Assembly (NCBI GenBank): GCA_031415695.1
Contig: JANOSH010000016.1
Span: 62,001-126,000 of the forward strand
DNA from: JANOSH01 sp031415695
GTDB lineage: Bacteria > Actinomycetota > Acidimicrobiia > Acidimicrobiales > Ilumatobacteraceae
Direction: 5' to 3'
DNA length: 64,000 bases
The notes under the pieces were generated by a model that saw only the letters and a list, made by a program, of their open reading frames with translations, was not told the DNA's origin and made no database searches. Position numbers and translations under genes: made by a program. Positions 42,203 to 49,508 of this stretch are shown here, one piece after another (within the stretch, counting starts at the first letter, position 1; each line of letters starts with the position of its first letter).

Positions 42203-43374
42203 GCCGGTACCACCCTTCGACCCATGCGCACCGCTGCGCTCCATCGCTCGCTGAGTTCACCGGCATCGCCCAAGGCAATAACAGTCATTCGTTGTACCGA
42301 GGCGCGCTGCGGGGTTTGTCCGTTGTGCACCACAACGACAAGTTGGCGAAATCGATGAGCCATGGCAGCGAGCGCTGCCAACTCGGTGCTGTCGACCCGG
42401 CCAAGCACTACAACACCCAAGCCGCCTTCGCCGGTTTGCCGCAATGTTTCAACCATCGAACGCAACGATGCCGACGGCCCTACGCAAACCGTGGCCAGCG
42501 TGGACATGAGGGCGTCTTCGTGACTGGACCCCGAGCCTGAGCCGGTGTCGAGGTCGGCCGACGTCAGGAGCCGAACGATATGGCGGTCGGCGAATGCCGA
42601 GGTGACAATGCTGGCCGCGGCTGACACGGCCCGTTCGAAACTCTCGGCATCGTGGGCACCTACCCGCACGTCGAGTGCGACCGTGGTGCAGTCCTGCCAG
42701 GCTGATTCGTCTTGGCGAACAATCAGCTCGCCGGTGCGTGCGGTCGACTTCCAGTGGACTCGGCGCAGGTCGTCGCCAAGTTGGTACGGTCGAAGCGAGA
42801 ACGTCTCGTCGGCGGCGGGCGCGAGCCGGTTGACATTCATGGCCGAGCCGTGCGGGTCGAGGTCGCCACCCATCCGAGGCATGCCGAGAGCCTCGACCTT
42901 CGGGAACACCAGAACATCGACCCGCTCTGCCGCAATAGCGCGTCGCCGAGCAATTCCGAATGGGTCGGTGAGTTCAAGCGTCAGAGGGCCGACCGATAAC
43001 ACCCCCCGATGATTGGTAGGCATCCGGTACGCGGCCTCGGCAGCCTTGTCGAGCCCGAGCGGTGCGAGCTGTAATTGGGCGCCTCGCGTTCCGGCAACCG
43101 GGTCGGAGAGTTGCACTACCGGGGTCACGTTTCGTCCGACATTGGTAGCCACGATGGTTACTCGCGCTACGTCGTCGGTGTGGATACGCGACGGTGAAAC
43201 CGACCGGTGTAGTCGGATGCGGACCGTGGTCGAGCGTACCCAAAGTACGCAGACCACAACCAACACGACGAGAGCGCCGGTGATAATCCACAGCTCCGCA
43301 ATTGCGAACACGCGCGCAAATCCGGCGGCCACCAGTGCTCCCAGCAACGTGAGCCAACCCGACCGGGTAAGCAT
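42199..43374 (-). CDS. DUF58 domain membrane-anchored protein
   Basis: A 391-aa protein with two N-terminal hydrophobic segments (about 5-45), a beta-rich region, and the DUF58 motif near 210: RPYQLGDDLRRVHWKSTARTGELIVRQ, which binds to a von Willebrand A-like domain. The vWA-like part includes VALDVRVGAHDAES. It overlaps the transglutaminase gene and is preceded by MoxR after one base. In such sets the MoxR ATPase works as a chaperone for vWA proteins. Confidence 0.87.
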   Translation of the reverse strand: MLTRSGWLTLLGALVAAGFARVFAIAELWIITGALVVLVVVCVLWVRSTTVRIRLHRSVSPSRIHTDDVARVTIVATNVGRNVTPVVQLSDPVAGTRGAQLQLAPLGLDKAAEAAYRMPTNHRGVLSVGPLTLELTDPFGIARRRAIAAERVDVLVFPKVEALGMPRMGGDLDPHGSAMNVNRLAPAADETFSLRPYQLGDDLRRVHWKSTARTGELIVRQDESAWQDCTTVALDVRVGAHDAESFERAVSAAASIVTSAFADRHIVRLLTSADLDTGSGSGSSHEDALMSTLATVCVGPSASLRSMVETLRQTGEGGLGVVVLGRVDSTELAALAAMAHRFRQLVVVVHNGQTPQRASVQRMTVIALGDAGELSERWSAAVRMGRRVVPA

Positions 43375-43375
43375 G

Positions 43376-44356
43376 TCAGCCGGCGGTTGGTACCGGCACG
43401 GAAGCCAGAATGTCGGAGATCATGCTGCTGTTGGCACCGCTTCGATTCGTAGCACTACCGAGCCCGAGCCGGTGACCGAGTACTGGTTCGGCCAAGGCTT
43501 TAACATCGTCGGGCGTGACGTATCCTCGCCCGGAGGCAGCCGCTCGCGCCCGGCTGGCGCGCAGCAACGACAAGGTTGCCCTTGGCGACATGCCAAGCGC
43601 TAGCCCCGAATGTCGGCGGGTGGCCGAGGCGATGTCGACGAGGTAGGCCTTCAGGGCTGGAGCAACGTGAACGCCCTTCACTGCGGTGACCATCGCTCGC
43701 ACCTGGGCCAACGATGCAACCGGCTGCAGGTTGGCCATGACACGGCTATCGGCATGTGTGTCGAGAATGTCGAGCTCGGCCTGACGGTCGGGATAGCCGA
43801 GCGAAACACGCATCAAGAATCGGTCGAGTTGGCTCTCAGGCAGCGGATAGGTGCCTTCGTGTTCGATGGGATTTTGGGTGGCGATCACGAGGAACGGCTG
43901 CTCCAACGTATGGGTTTCCCCGTCGACGGTAACTTGCCCTTCCTCCATTGCTTCGAGGAGCGCTGATTGCGTCTTGGGTGATGCCCGGTTGATCTCGTCG
44001 GCTAGCACGATGTTGGCGAAAACCGGACCGGGTCGAAACTCGAACTGTTCGGAATTGCGATTCCAGACGCTCACACCGACTACGTCGGTTGGCAAAACAT
44101 CGGGTGTGAACTGCACACGCTTCCAGCCGGCATTTACCGACCCTGCAATAGCTTTTGCCAGGCTGGTTTTGCCAACACCTGGCACGTCTTCGAGCAAAAG
44201 GTGCCCTTCGGCCAACAGACAAATCAGGGCCAATTCTATGACTTCAGGTTTACCGCGAACCACCTGCCCGACATTGGTGACTATGGCGCTAAAAAGGTCT
44301 CCAAAAGAAACCGAGGCGTCAGGGGCGGGTCCGTTGTTCGAGGCTAGAGCCGTCAC
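43376..44356 (-). CDS. MoxR-family AAA+ ATPase
   Basis: A 326-aa ATPase. Walker A is DVPGVGKTSLAKAIAG, Walker B VLADEINRASPKTQSALLEAMEEG, sensor 1 in VIATQNPIEHEGTYPLPESQLDRF, and sensor 2 in SPRATLSLLRASRARAA. These are the fingerprints of MoxR proteins, which remodel or activate client proteins, typically DUF58/vWA products. The GTG at 44356 begins the operon; the TANNNT-type promoter is not obvious. Confidence 0.92.
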   Translation of the reverse strand: MTALASNNGPAPDASVSFGDLFSAIVTNVGQVVRGKPEVIELALICLLAEGHLLLEDVPGVGKTSLAKAIAGSVNAGWKRVQFTPDVLPTDVVGVSVWNRNSEQFEFRPGPVFANIVLADEINRASPKTQSALLEAMEEGQVTVDGETHTLEQPFLVIATQNPIEHEGTYPLPESQLDRFLMRVSLGYPDRQAELDILDTHADSRVMANLQPVASLAQVRAMVTAVKGVHVAPALKAYLVDIASATRRHSGLALGMSPRATLSLLRASRARAAASGRGYVTPDDVKALAEPVLGHRLGLGSATNRSGANSSMISDILASVPVPTAG

Positions 44357-44428
44357 AACCCAGCAGGCTAGGCGACTGAACCGAACTCATGGTGTCGCCC
44401 ACTTGCAACACGACTGGTTACCAGCCGG

Positions 44429-44434
44429 TACGAT
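44429..44434 (+). promoter_or_regulatory. -10 element of acyl-CoA dehydrogenase gene
   Basis: TACGAT, then six bases, then ATG 44441 with no Shine-Dalgarno. TTGCAA at 44403-44408 is a possible, badly spaced -35. Confidence 0.4.
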
Positions 44435-44440
44435 CACGTC

Positions 44441-45661
44441 ATGGAACCGTTCTTCAGTGACGAAGCCGAAGCATTTCGCGAGAAGACCCAAGCATTTCTC
44501 GCCGAACACTTGCCTGCCGACTGGGTCGGGATTGGTAAGGTCGACCATGACGACGTTAACGCGTGGACCCTCAACTGGCGCAGCATTCTTCACAAGAACG
44601 AATTGCTTGCCCCCGGATGGCCGAAAGAATATGGCGGTGGTGGCCTGAGTCCCGTCGAACAGGTCATCATCGCCGAGGAATTCACGAAAGCCGGAGTCCC
44701 AACTGGAGGTTCCAACGATGCGTTCGGTATTGGCATGCTCGGAAACACGCTTCTCCAGTGGGGTTCCGAGGAACAAAAATCCCACTACATCCCACGAATT
44801 TTGTCGAACGACGACGTGTGGTGCCAGGGGTATTCCGAACCCAACGCTGGCTCGGACCTTGGCAGCCTTGGCTGTCGCGCTGTACTCGACGGCGACCAGT
44901 GGATCATTAATGGTCAAAAGATTTGGACCTCGGCCGGGCATCTCGCCGATCACATATTCCTCCTGACCCGTACCGATACCGATGCGCCCAAGCACAAGGG
45001 CATAACATTCCTCCTCGTCGACATGCGACAACCCGGTGTCGAGGTGCGGCCCATCAAAATGATCTCGGGCGACAGCGAGTTCAACGAGGTGTTCTTTACC
45101 GACGCTGTCTGCGCCAAAGAAAACGTCGTCGGGGGAGTCAACAACGGCTGGGCGGTTGCCATGACTCTGCTCGGATACGAGCGCGGCGAAGCAGCCGCCA
45201 CTGTGCCGGTACGTTTCCGGGCTGAACTCGACCGCCTTGTCGCCATGGCTGTCGAGCGCGGTGTCAACAACGATCCGGTCATCCGTCAGCGGCTGGCATG
45301 GTGTCACTCGAAGGTCGAGATCATGCGATTCCTGGGTATGCGCACACTTTCCAAGTTTCTTGCCGGGCATCACCCAGGCCCCGATGGCTCGACGTTTAAG
45401 CTCTACTGGAGCGAATATCACCGAGTCGTCACCGAGCTAGCGGTCGACATTCTTGGCCCGGACGCCATGGTCATCGACGGGCGCCCACCGTCGAGCGCCT
45501 TCCAAACCGACGACGTTGGTGCGCCCAACTCGTCGGGCTCGTGGGGCAACGTGTTCCTCAACGCTCGTGCCGGCACCATCTACGCGGGTACCAGCCAGAT
45601 TCAGCGAAACATCATTGGTGAAATGGTTCTGGGTCTGCCCAAAGAGCCCATCGCCAAGTAA
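44441..45661 (+). CDS. Acyl-CoA dehydrogenase
   Basis: A 406-aa flavoprotein of the acyl-CoA dehydrogenase superfamily. Motifs: WCQGYSEPNAGSDLGSL, GQKIWTSAGHLADHIFLLTRT, and the C-terminal GTSQIQRNIIGEMVLGLP, the usual ARAGTIYAGTSQIQRN segment. The catalytic base position is not certain from the alignment. It oxidises CoA thioesters of fatty acids or steroids (many Actinobacteria carry many paralogues), substrate unknown. ATG 44441 follows TACGAT by 6 nt. Its TAA overlaps the ATG of the next small gene by one base. Confidence 0.9.
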   Translation: MEPFFSDEAEAFREKTQAFLAEHLPADWVGIGKVDHDDVNAWTLNWRSILHKNELLAPGWPKEYGGGGLSPVEQVIIAEEFTKAGVPTGGSNDAFGIGMLGNTLLQWGSEEQKSHYIPRILSNDDVWCQGYSEPNAGSDLGSLGCRAVLDGDQWIINGQKIWTSAGHLADHIFLLTRTDTDAPKHKGITFLLVDMRQPGVEVRPIKMISGDSEFNEVFFTDAVCAKENVVGGVNNGWAVAMTLLGYERGEAAATVPVRFRAELDRLVAMAVERGVNNDPVIRQRLAWCHSKVEIMRFLGMRTLSKFLAGHHPGPDGSTFKLYWSEYHRVVTELAVDILGPDAMVIDGRPPSSAFQTDDVGAPNSSGSWGNVFLNARAGTIYAGTSQIQRNIIGEMVLGLPKEPIAK

Positions 45662-45891
45662 TGGTTACCGCGGCAGTCGTGTGGGCTGTGGTGCGGCGAC
45701 CTGGCCTGTGGCGGGCCGCCCTTCGGCTCGCTCCCGCGCGCTGGTGGTTGCGTCACCCGTATCTCCCTGTGCCCGAGGCTGGTTATCTGCAGTTTCGGGC
45801 GATCACGCACACGGGAACCACCGACGGCATCGCTCCGGCCGACCTGGTGCAGTATTTGCGTTGGTCGCGCAATTACCTGCGCGGGCGCTAG
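45661..45891 (+). CDS. Small conserved-looking protein of unknown function
   Basis: A 76-aa protein, MVTAAVVWAVVRRPGLWRAA..., rich in Trp, Arg and Leu with PARWWLRHPYLPVPEAGYLQFRAITHTGT in the middle. The composition suggests a membrane-associated or nucleic-acid-binding protein, but no domain is recognised. The ATG at 45661 overlaps the acyl-CoA dehydrogenase stop by one base (TAATG), which supports translation. Confidence 0.6.
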   Translation: MVTAAVVWAVVRRPGLWRAALRLAPARWWLRHPYLPVPEAGYLQFRAITHTGTTDGIAPADLVQYLRWSRNYLRGR

Positions 45892-45956
45892 TTGAACCGG
45901 TATTGTGTGCAAATGTTCGGCGGTAGGCGCAAACCGGGTTGCAGGAACGCTTAGCC

Positions 45957-46454
45957 ATGTCAGGGGCTCTCGTGCTGAATGCCACGTACGAGCCCCTTGG
46001 TGTAGTTGCCACACGGCGAGCGCTGTGTTTGGTTCTGGCCGGTCGTGCCGACATGCTTGATCACGACGGCGGCCTTGTGCGGTCCGAGCGTGCAGTGTTT
46101 GCGTCGCCGTCGGTTATCCGGTTGCGTAAGGTTGTTCGCGTGCCGTACCGATGTCGAACATCACTGTCGCGGCGTGCATTGTTTCTTCGCGACGAGCACT
46201 GCTGCCAGTACTGCGGTGATCACGCCGACTCTGTCGATCATGTGGTACCTCGCAGTCGCGGTGGTCGCAACGAGTGGGAGAACCTGGTGGCAGCGTGTCG
46301 TCCGTGCAACCTGCGCAAACGAGATCGTACCCCCGAGGAAGCAAACATGGCGCTCGCCCGCCTGCCGGTTCAGCCTCGAGAGAGTTCGTGGGTGTCATTG
46401 AGTGTGGCATGTGTTCCCGACGCGTGGAAGCCCTATCTGGCCGTTGCATCGTGA
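45957..46454 (+). CDS. HNH endonuclease family protein
   Basis: A 165-aa protein. The N-terminal half MSGALVLNATYEPLGVVATRRALCLVLAGRA is typical of actinobacterial HNH proteins. The HNH domain has CQYCGD, then DHVVPRSRGGRNEWENLVAACRPCNLRK with two CxxC zinc pairs (CQYC, CRPC) and the His/Asn/His-like catalytic set. The target is unknown, and many such proteins are of cellular rather than mobile origin. ATG 45957 has AGGAA about 12 nt upstream. Its stop overlaps GTG 46451. Confidence 0.85.
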   Translation: MSGALVLNATYEPLGVVATRRALCLVLAGRADMLDHDGGLVRSERAVFASPSVIRLRKVVRVPYRCRTSLSRRALFLRDEHCCQYCGDHADSVDHVVPRSRGGRNEWENLVAACRPCNLRKRDRTPEEANMALARLPVQPRESSWVSLSVACVPDAWKPYLAVAS

Positions 46455-47110
46455 CGTCCCACGCACGTGGGGGTTGGCTGTTCGAGCGTCGGTCGGGCAC
46501 CGCTCAGGCACTCCACGACATTGTTGAAAATCCAGCGAGGCTCGTTCGACGCTGCGACGTGACCGGTCCCGCTCTGGTGCTCGGCTCTACACAGTCAGAC
46601 ACCATTGTCGACCCGCTGCGTCTTCATTCAACAGAATTGGCGCGTCGGCGAAGCGGTGGGGGATTGGTGCCGCTACACCCCGATGCGTCGGTATGGATCG
46701 ATGTGATCGTGCCGTTTGGCGATCCGCTGTGGCAGGTCGATATCGGGCGGTCCTTCGAGTGGCTCGGCGACCTTTTCGCCCGGGTCGTTGGTGGTGGTTC
46801 CGAGCCGCATCGCGGCGCGCTCGTGGCGGCCGACGGATCGAACCTCGTTTGTTTTCTCGGCACGGGGCCTGGCGAGTTGGTCAGCGACGGACGCAAGTTG
46901 GTGGGTGTCAGCCAGCGGCGTACTCGCGAATGGTGCCGATTCCAATGTGTTGCCTACATGGCACCGATTCATGCACTTGTTGTTGACGCGTTGGTCATCG
47001 ACGAGTCCCGACGCTCAGCGCTGGCGGCCCAGTGTGATTCGCGTGTTGGCGTCGTCGAGATGTCGGCCGACGATTTCTGGCTAGGCGTCGTCGGTGCGCT
47101 GAGCACCTAA
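46451..47110 (+). CDS. Lipoate-protein ligase A-like (BPL/LPL fold) protein
   Basis: A 219-aa protein with the biotin/lipoate transferase fold. The segment LARRRSGGGLVPLHPDASVWIDVIVP matches the RRxGGGxVxH motif of lipoate ligases, where the His would be replaced by a Pro-Leu-His arrangement. The catalytic Lys of LplA is not obvious; VSDGRKLVGVSQRR might hold it. It could be an inactive paralogue or an octanoyl/lipoyl transferase. GTG 46451 overlaps the HNH stop. It ends two bases before the tandem repeat region. Confidence 0.72.
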   Translation: MTSHARGGWLFERRSGTAQALHDIVENPARLVRRCDVTGPALVLGSTQSDTIVDPLRLHSTELARRRSGGGLVPLHPDASVWIDVIVPFGDPLWQVDIGRSFEWLGDLFARVVGGGSEPHRGALVAADGSNLVCFLGTGPGELVSDGRKLVGVSQRRTREWCRFQCVAYMAPIHALVVDALVIDESRRSALAAQCDSRVGVVEMSADDFWLGVVGALST

Positions 47111-47111
47111 C

Positions 47112-47206
47112 GCTCGGGCGAACCCCACCCACTCGGGTGAACCCCACCCACTCGGGTGAACCCCACCCACTCGGGCGAACCCCACCCACTCGGGCGAACC
47201 CCACCC
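47112..47206 (+). repeat. Five tandem copies of a 19-bp repeat
   Basis: Unit ACTCGGG(T/C)GAACCCCACCC at 47112-47130, 47131-47149, 47150-47168, 47169-47187 and 47188-47206. Units are identical except for position 1 (G in the first, A in the others) and position 8 (C, T, T, C, C). They begin two bases after the stop of the lipoate-ligase-like gene and lie upstream of the mraZ promoter. Confidence 0.9.
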
Positions 47207-47213
47207 GTGAGCC

Positions 47214-47261
47214 CTCAGAGTCGAAACTGTCGGCAGTCGCGGGCACCTTTTCGACTCTGAG
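47214..47261. terminator. Long hairpin between the repeat array and mraZ, terminator-like
   Basis: CTCAGAGTCGAAA (47214-47226) and TTTCGACTCTGAG (47249-47261) form a perfect 13-bp stem around a 22-nt loop that contains a small CTG/CAG hairpin. No T-run follows on the plus strand, so it may be a factor-independent terminator of weak type, an insulator or a protein site. It separates the upstream operon from the dcw promoter. Confidence 0.5.
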
Positions 47262-47339
47262 TCGAGATCTGGCGGGTTTCCCGAGGCTGTCGGACCTGGG
47301 TCGAATGGCCGGTTGTGGCGCGATGTGGTGGAAAGTGGG

Positions 47340-47368
47340 TTGACGAGGGGAGAAGTGAGGGGTACGGT
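47340..47368 (+). promoter_or_regulatory. Promoter of the mraZ-dcw operon
   Basis: TTGACG (47340-47345), 17-bp spacer, TACGGT (47363-47368). The expected start is near 47375, giving a leader of about 70 nt before the mraZ GTG. Confidence 0.6.
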
Positions 47369-47383
47369 GGGGTTCCAGTGGGG
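47355..47383 (+). promoter_or_regulatory. MraZ box-like GTGRGG repeats
   Basis: GTGAGG (47355-47360), GTGGGG (47367-47372) and GTGGGG (47378-47383) repeat every 11-12 bp across the -10 and start region. MraZ proteins bind tandem (G)TGGG-type repeats spaced by about one helical turn, so autoregulation is likely. Confidence 0.5.
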
Positions 47384-47443
47384 AACGCCCCCATGCCGAC
47401 GCAGGCAGGCAGCCCCTCGGGGACGGCAAGGAGAAGTAGTCGA

Positions 47444-47854
47444 GTGTTCGTTGGACGGCACGAGCGTCAGCTCGATCCCAAGGGCCGTGTGGCTCTGCCG
47501 TCAGCTTTTCGCCCGCGTTTCGAACCGTCCTGCTTTCTTGCGTTTGGAAACGATGGATGCCTCGACGTCTTCACCCATGAAGATTTCGAAAACATGGCCC
47601 AAGAAGCCACCGACAAGATGAAACGGGGCGAGCTCAGCCGGGATGCCTGGCGAGCGCTCGCCCACAACACCTTCGAAGTGCCGGTGGATGGACAGGGCCG
47701 AATCAATGTGGATCGAGACCTACGCGAGTTCGCCGGGCTTGAGGTTGAAACCAAAGTGATTGTCGCTGGGTCATTCGACCGAGTCGAAATCTGGAATCAA
47801 GAACTCTACGGCAACCTGCGTGATCGTGGAGCCTTAGAGCTCAGAGGCTCGTAG
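47444..47854 (+). CDS. mraZ: Transcriptional regulator MraZ
   Basis: A 136-aa regulator of the dcw cluster with two swapped-hairpin AbrB/MraZ domains: FVGRHERQLDPKGRVALPSAFRP at the start and AHNTFEVPVDGQGRINVDRDLREFAGLE in the second half, both holding the DxxGRxxxP pattern. GTG 47444 has AAGGAG (47428-47433) 10 nt upstream; an ATG at 47393 is in frame but the added residues lack homology. It is known to bind its own promoter in other bacteria and to repress the operon. Confidence 0.92.
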   Translation: MFVGRHERQLDPKGRVALPSAFRPRFEPSCFLAFGNDGCLDVFTHEDFENMAQEATDKMKRGELSRDAWRALAHNTFEVPVDGQGRINVDRDLREFAGLEVETKVIVAGSFDRVEIWNQELYGNLRDRGALELRGS

Positions 47855-47905
47855 CTAACAGACCAGGAAAGGAGAGTCGAGGAATTCGAACAACACGCTG
47901 TGTGA

Positions 47906-48026
47906 ATCGCTCATCTGCAGTCTTCCGGACGGCAAGATGGACAGCCCCAACTCCGCCCGCTCCCGTCTCGTCAGTCGGGGAGACATCCCGACGACAACGC
48001 CGGCCGGAGGGCTGCAGATGAGCGAT
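47906..48026 (+). promoter_or_regulatory. Structured leader sequestering the rsmH ribosome site and start (mraW RNA-like)
   Basis: ATCGCTCATCTGCAG (47906-47920) pairs perfectly with CTGCAGATGAGCGAT (48012-48026). The stem continues through 47921-47928 with 48004-48011, giving about 23 continuous pairs with two G-U, and four more after one mismatch. The paired 3' side contains the Shine-Dalgarno GGAGG (48006-48010) and the ATG (48018). Inside the loop GTCGGG/CCCGAC (47974-47979, 47987-47992) is a small hairpin. An mraW RNA motif has been described upstream of mraW in Actinobacteria; membership here is inferred. Confidence 0.65.
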
Positions 48027-49022
48027 AACGAAGACACAGAGCGGACAGGTTCCCAAACCGAAACGACCACCGGCGGATTTCATCATCTGCCGGTGATGGT
48101 GGAAGAAATAGTGGAACTTGTTCTCCCGGTGCCGCCTGGGACAATTGTTGACGCCACCCTTGGAGGGGGCGGGCATTCCGCCCGTTTACTGCAAGCTCGG
48201 CCAGACTGTCGTCTAGTCGGCATCGACCGAGATCAGCACGCCCTCGCCGCTGCCGGCGACCGGCTAGCCGAGTTCGGGGACAGGGTCCGCCTAGTACACA
48301 GCCGGTTCGACAACCTTGCCAAGATCATGACCGATCTACAGGTGAACGACGTCAGCGCGGTGGTATTCGATCTTGGAGTCTCCTCACCGCAGCTCGACCG
48401 TGCCGATCGTGGCTTTTCGTACCGTAATGATGGCCCACTCGACATGCGCATGGACACGACCCGGTCGTGGGCAGCGACCGATGTCGTCAACGGCTACGAG
48501 GTCAGCGAACTCGCCGAGGTGCTGCGCGTAAATGGTGACGAGCGTTTCGCCGACCGTATTGCACGGGCCATTGTGGCGAACCGGCCGATCGAATCAACCG
48601 CTCAGCTTGCGTCGGTTGTTCGCGATGCCATTCCTGCCGCAGCGCGACGTAAAGGCGGGCATCCAGCCAAGCGCACGTTCCAAGCGATCCGCATCGAAGT
48701 CAACGACGAACTGTCGCTACTTCCTGCCGCGGTCGACGCTGCCATCGCTGTTACCCAACCGGGTGGCCGTGTCCTTGCGCTCTCCTATCACTCGGGCGAG
48801 GACCGAATCCTCAAAGAACGCTTCCGTCTGGCCTCCACCGGTGGATGCGCTTGCCCGCCGCAACTTCCGTGCGTTTGCGACGCGGTGCAAACCGTTCGGG
48901 TGGTTCGCCCCATGACCCGTCGTCCTTCCGCCAGCGAACTTGCTCGCAACCGCCGAGCTGAATCGGCGCGCCTTCGAGTTGTTGAACGTATCGGTTCGTT
49001 CGTCCGTCCGGCAGCGGGCTGA
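48018..49022 (+). CDS. rsmH: 16S rRNA (cytosine(1402)-N4)-methyltransferase
   Basis: A 334-aa SAM-dependent methyltransferase that modifies 16S rRNA C1402. HHLPVMVEEIVELVLP, VDATLGGGGHSARLL (SAM site), FDLGVSSPQLDRADRGFSYRNDGPLDMRM and RTFQAIRIEVNDEL are characteristic. A Cys-rich stretch CACPPQLPCVC near the C-terminus resembles that of related proteins. ATG 48018 has GGAGG 7 nt upstream. It is translated from a strongly structured leader. Confidence 0.94.
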   Translation: MSDNEDTERTGSQTETTTGGFHHLPVMVEEIVELVLPVPPGTIVDATLGGGGHSARLLQARPDCRLVGIDRDQHALAAAGDRLAEFGDRVRLVHSRFDNLAKIMTDLQVNDVSAVVFDLGVSSPQLDRADRGFSYRNDGPLDMRMDTTRSWAATDVVNGYEVSELAEVLRVNGDERFADRIARAIVANRPIESTAQLASVVRDAIPAAARRKGGHPAKRTFQAIRIEVNDELSLLPAAVDAAIAVTQPGGRVLALSYHSGEDRILKERFRLASTGGCACPPQLPCVCDAVQTVRVVRPMTRRPSASELARNRRAESARLRVVERIGSFVRPAAG

Positions 49023-49026
49023 ACAC

Positions 49027-49506
49027 GTGGCTACTAGCCAGCACTCGCATCAGGTGCCACTCGCCGATGTGGCTGTGGCACCTCGCCGCGAACGGCCTCG
49101 GCCTCAACTGTCGATTGTTCCCGACGCGGTACGCCGACGACGTCGCGCTGGAGTTCTGGCGAGTGTGTTGTTCGGGCTGTTATTCACTGCAATGGTGAGC
49201 CTTGTTGCGTTCCAAGCCCAACTAGCTGCTAACCAGCTACAGCTCGACCAGGTCGAAAAAGACATAAGGGACTCGCAGCTGCGTTTCGACCGGAACCGCC
49301 TGCAATTGGCGCTTGCCCAATCTCCGCAGGTCATTCTGGAACGGGCCTCGGCCCTTGGAATGGTTGACGCTGGCCGAACCACCTATGCCTCATCAACTCC
49401 CGACGCCGTGACGGCGGTGCTCAAATCGGTTGGTGCGCAAGCGGCAGAGGGTGTCTCACAAACGCGGGCCGATTGGTCGGAGTTCAAGAGAATCATGGGC
49501 TCGTAG
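49027..49506 (+). CDS. ftsL: FtsL-like cell division protein
   Basis: A 159-aa bitopic membrane protein between rsmH and ftsI, the standard ftsL position. Cytosolic residues 1-45, with a basic cluster RRRRRAG, one hydrophobic segment (about 45-65: VLASVLFGLLFTAMVSLVAFQ) and an extracytoplasmic coiled coil (LDQVEKDIRDSQLRFDRNRLQLALAQS). It would join FtsB/DivIC and FtsQ in the divisome that activates FtsW-FtsI. GTG 49027 follows the rsmH stop by 4 nt. The sequence is poorly conserved, so the call relies on position and topology. Confidence 0.8.
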   Translation: MATSQHSHQVPLADVAVAPRRERPRPQLSIVPDAVRRRRRAGVLASVLFGLLFTAMVSLVAFQAQLAANQLQLDQVEKDIRDSQLRFDRNRLQLALAQSPQVILERASALGMVDAGRTTYASSTPDAVTAVLKSVGAQAAEGVSQTRADWSEFKRIMGS

Positions 49507-49508
49507 CG

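Noticed and set aside
47112..47206. CRISPR-like array
   Set aside because: Units are 19 bp and directly adjacent without spacers; no cas genes are near.
47081..47461. Minus-strand frame with repeating GGVRPSGWGSPEW-like peptide
   Set aside because: The repetition comes from the 19-bp tandem DNA repeats; the frame opposes mraZ and its promoter.
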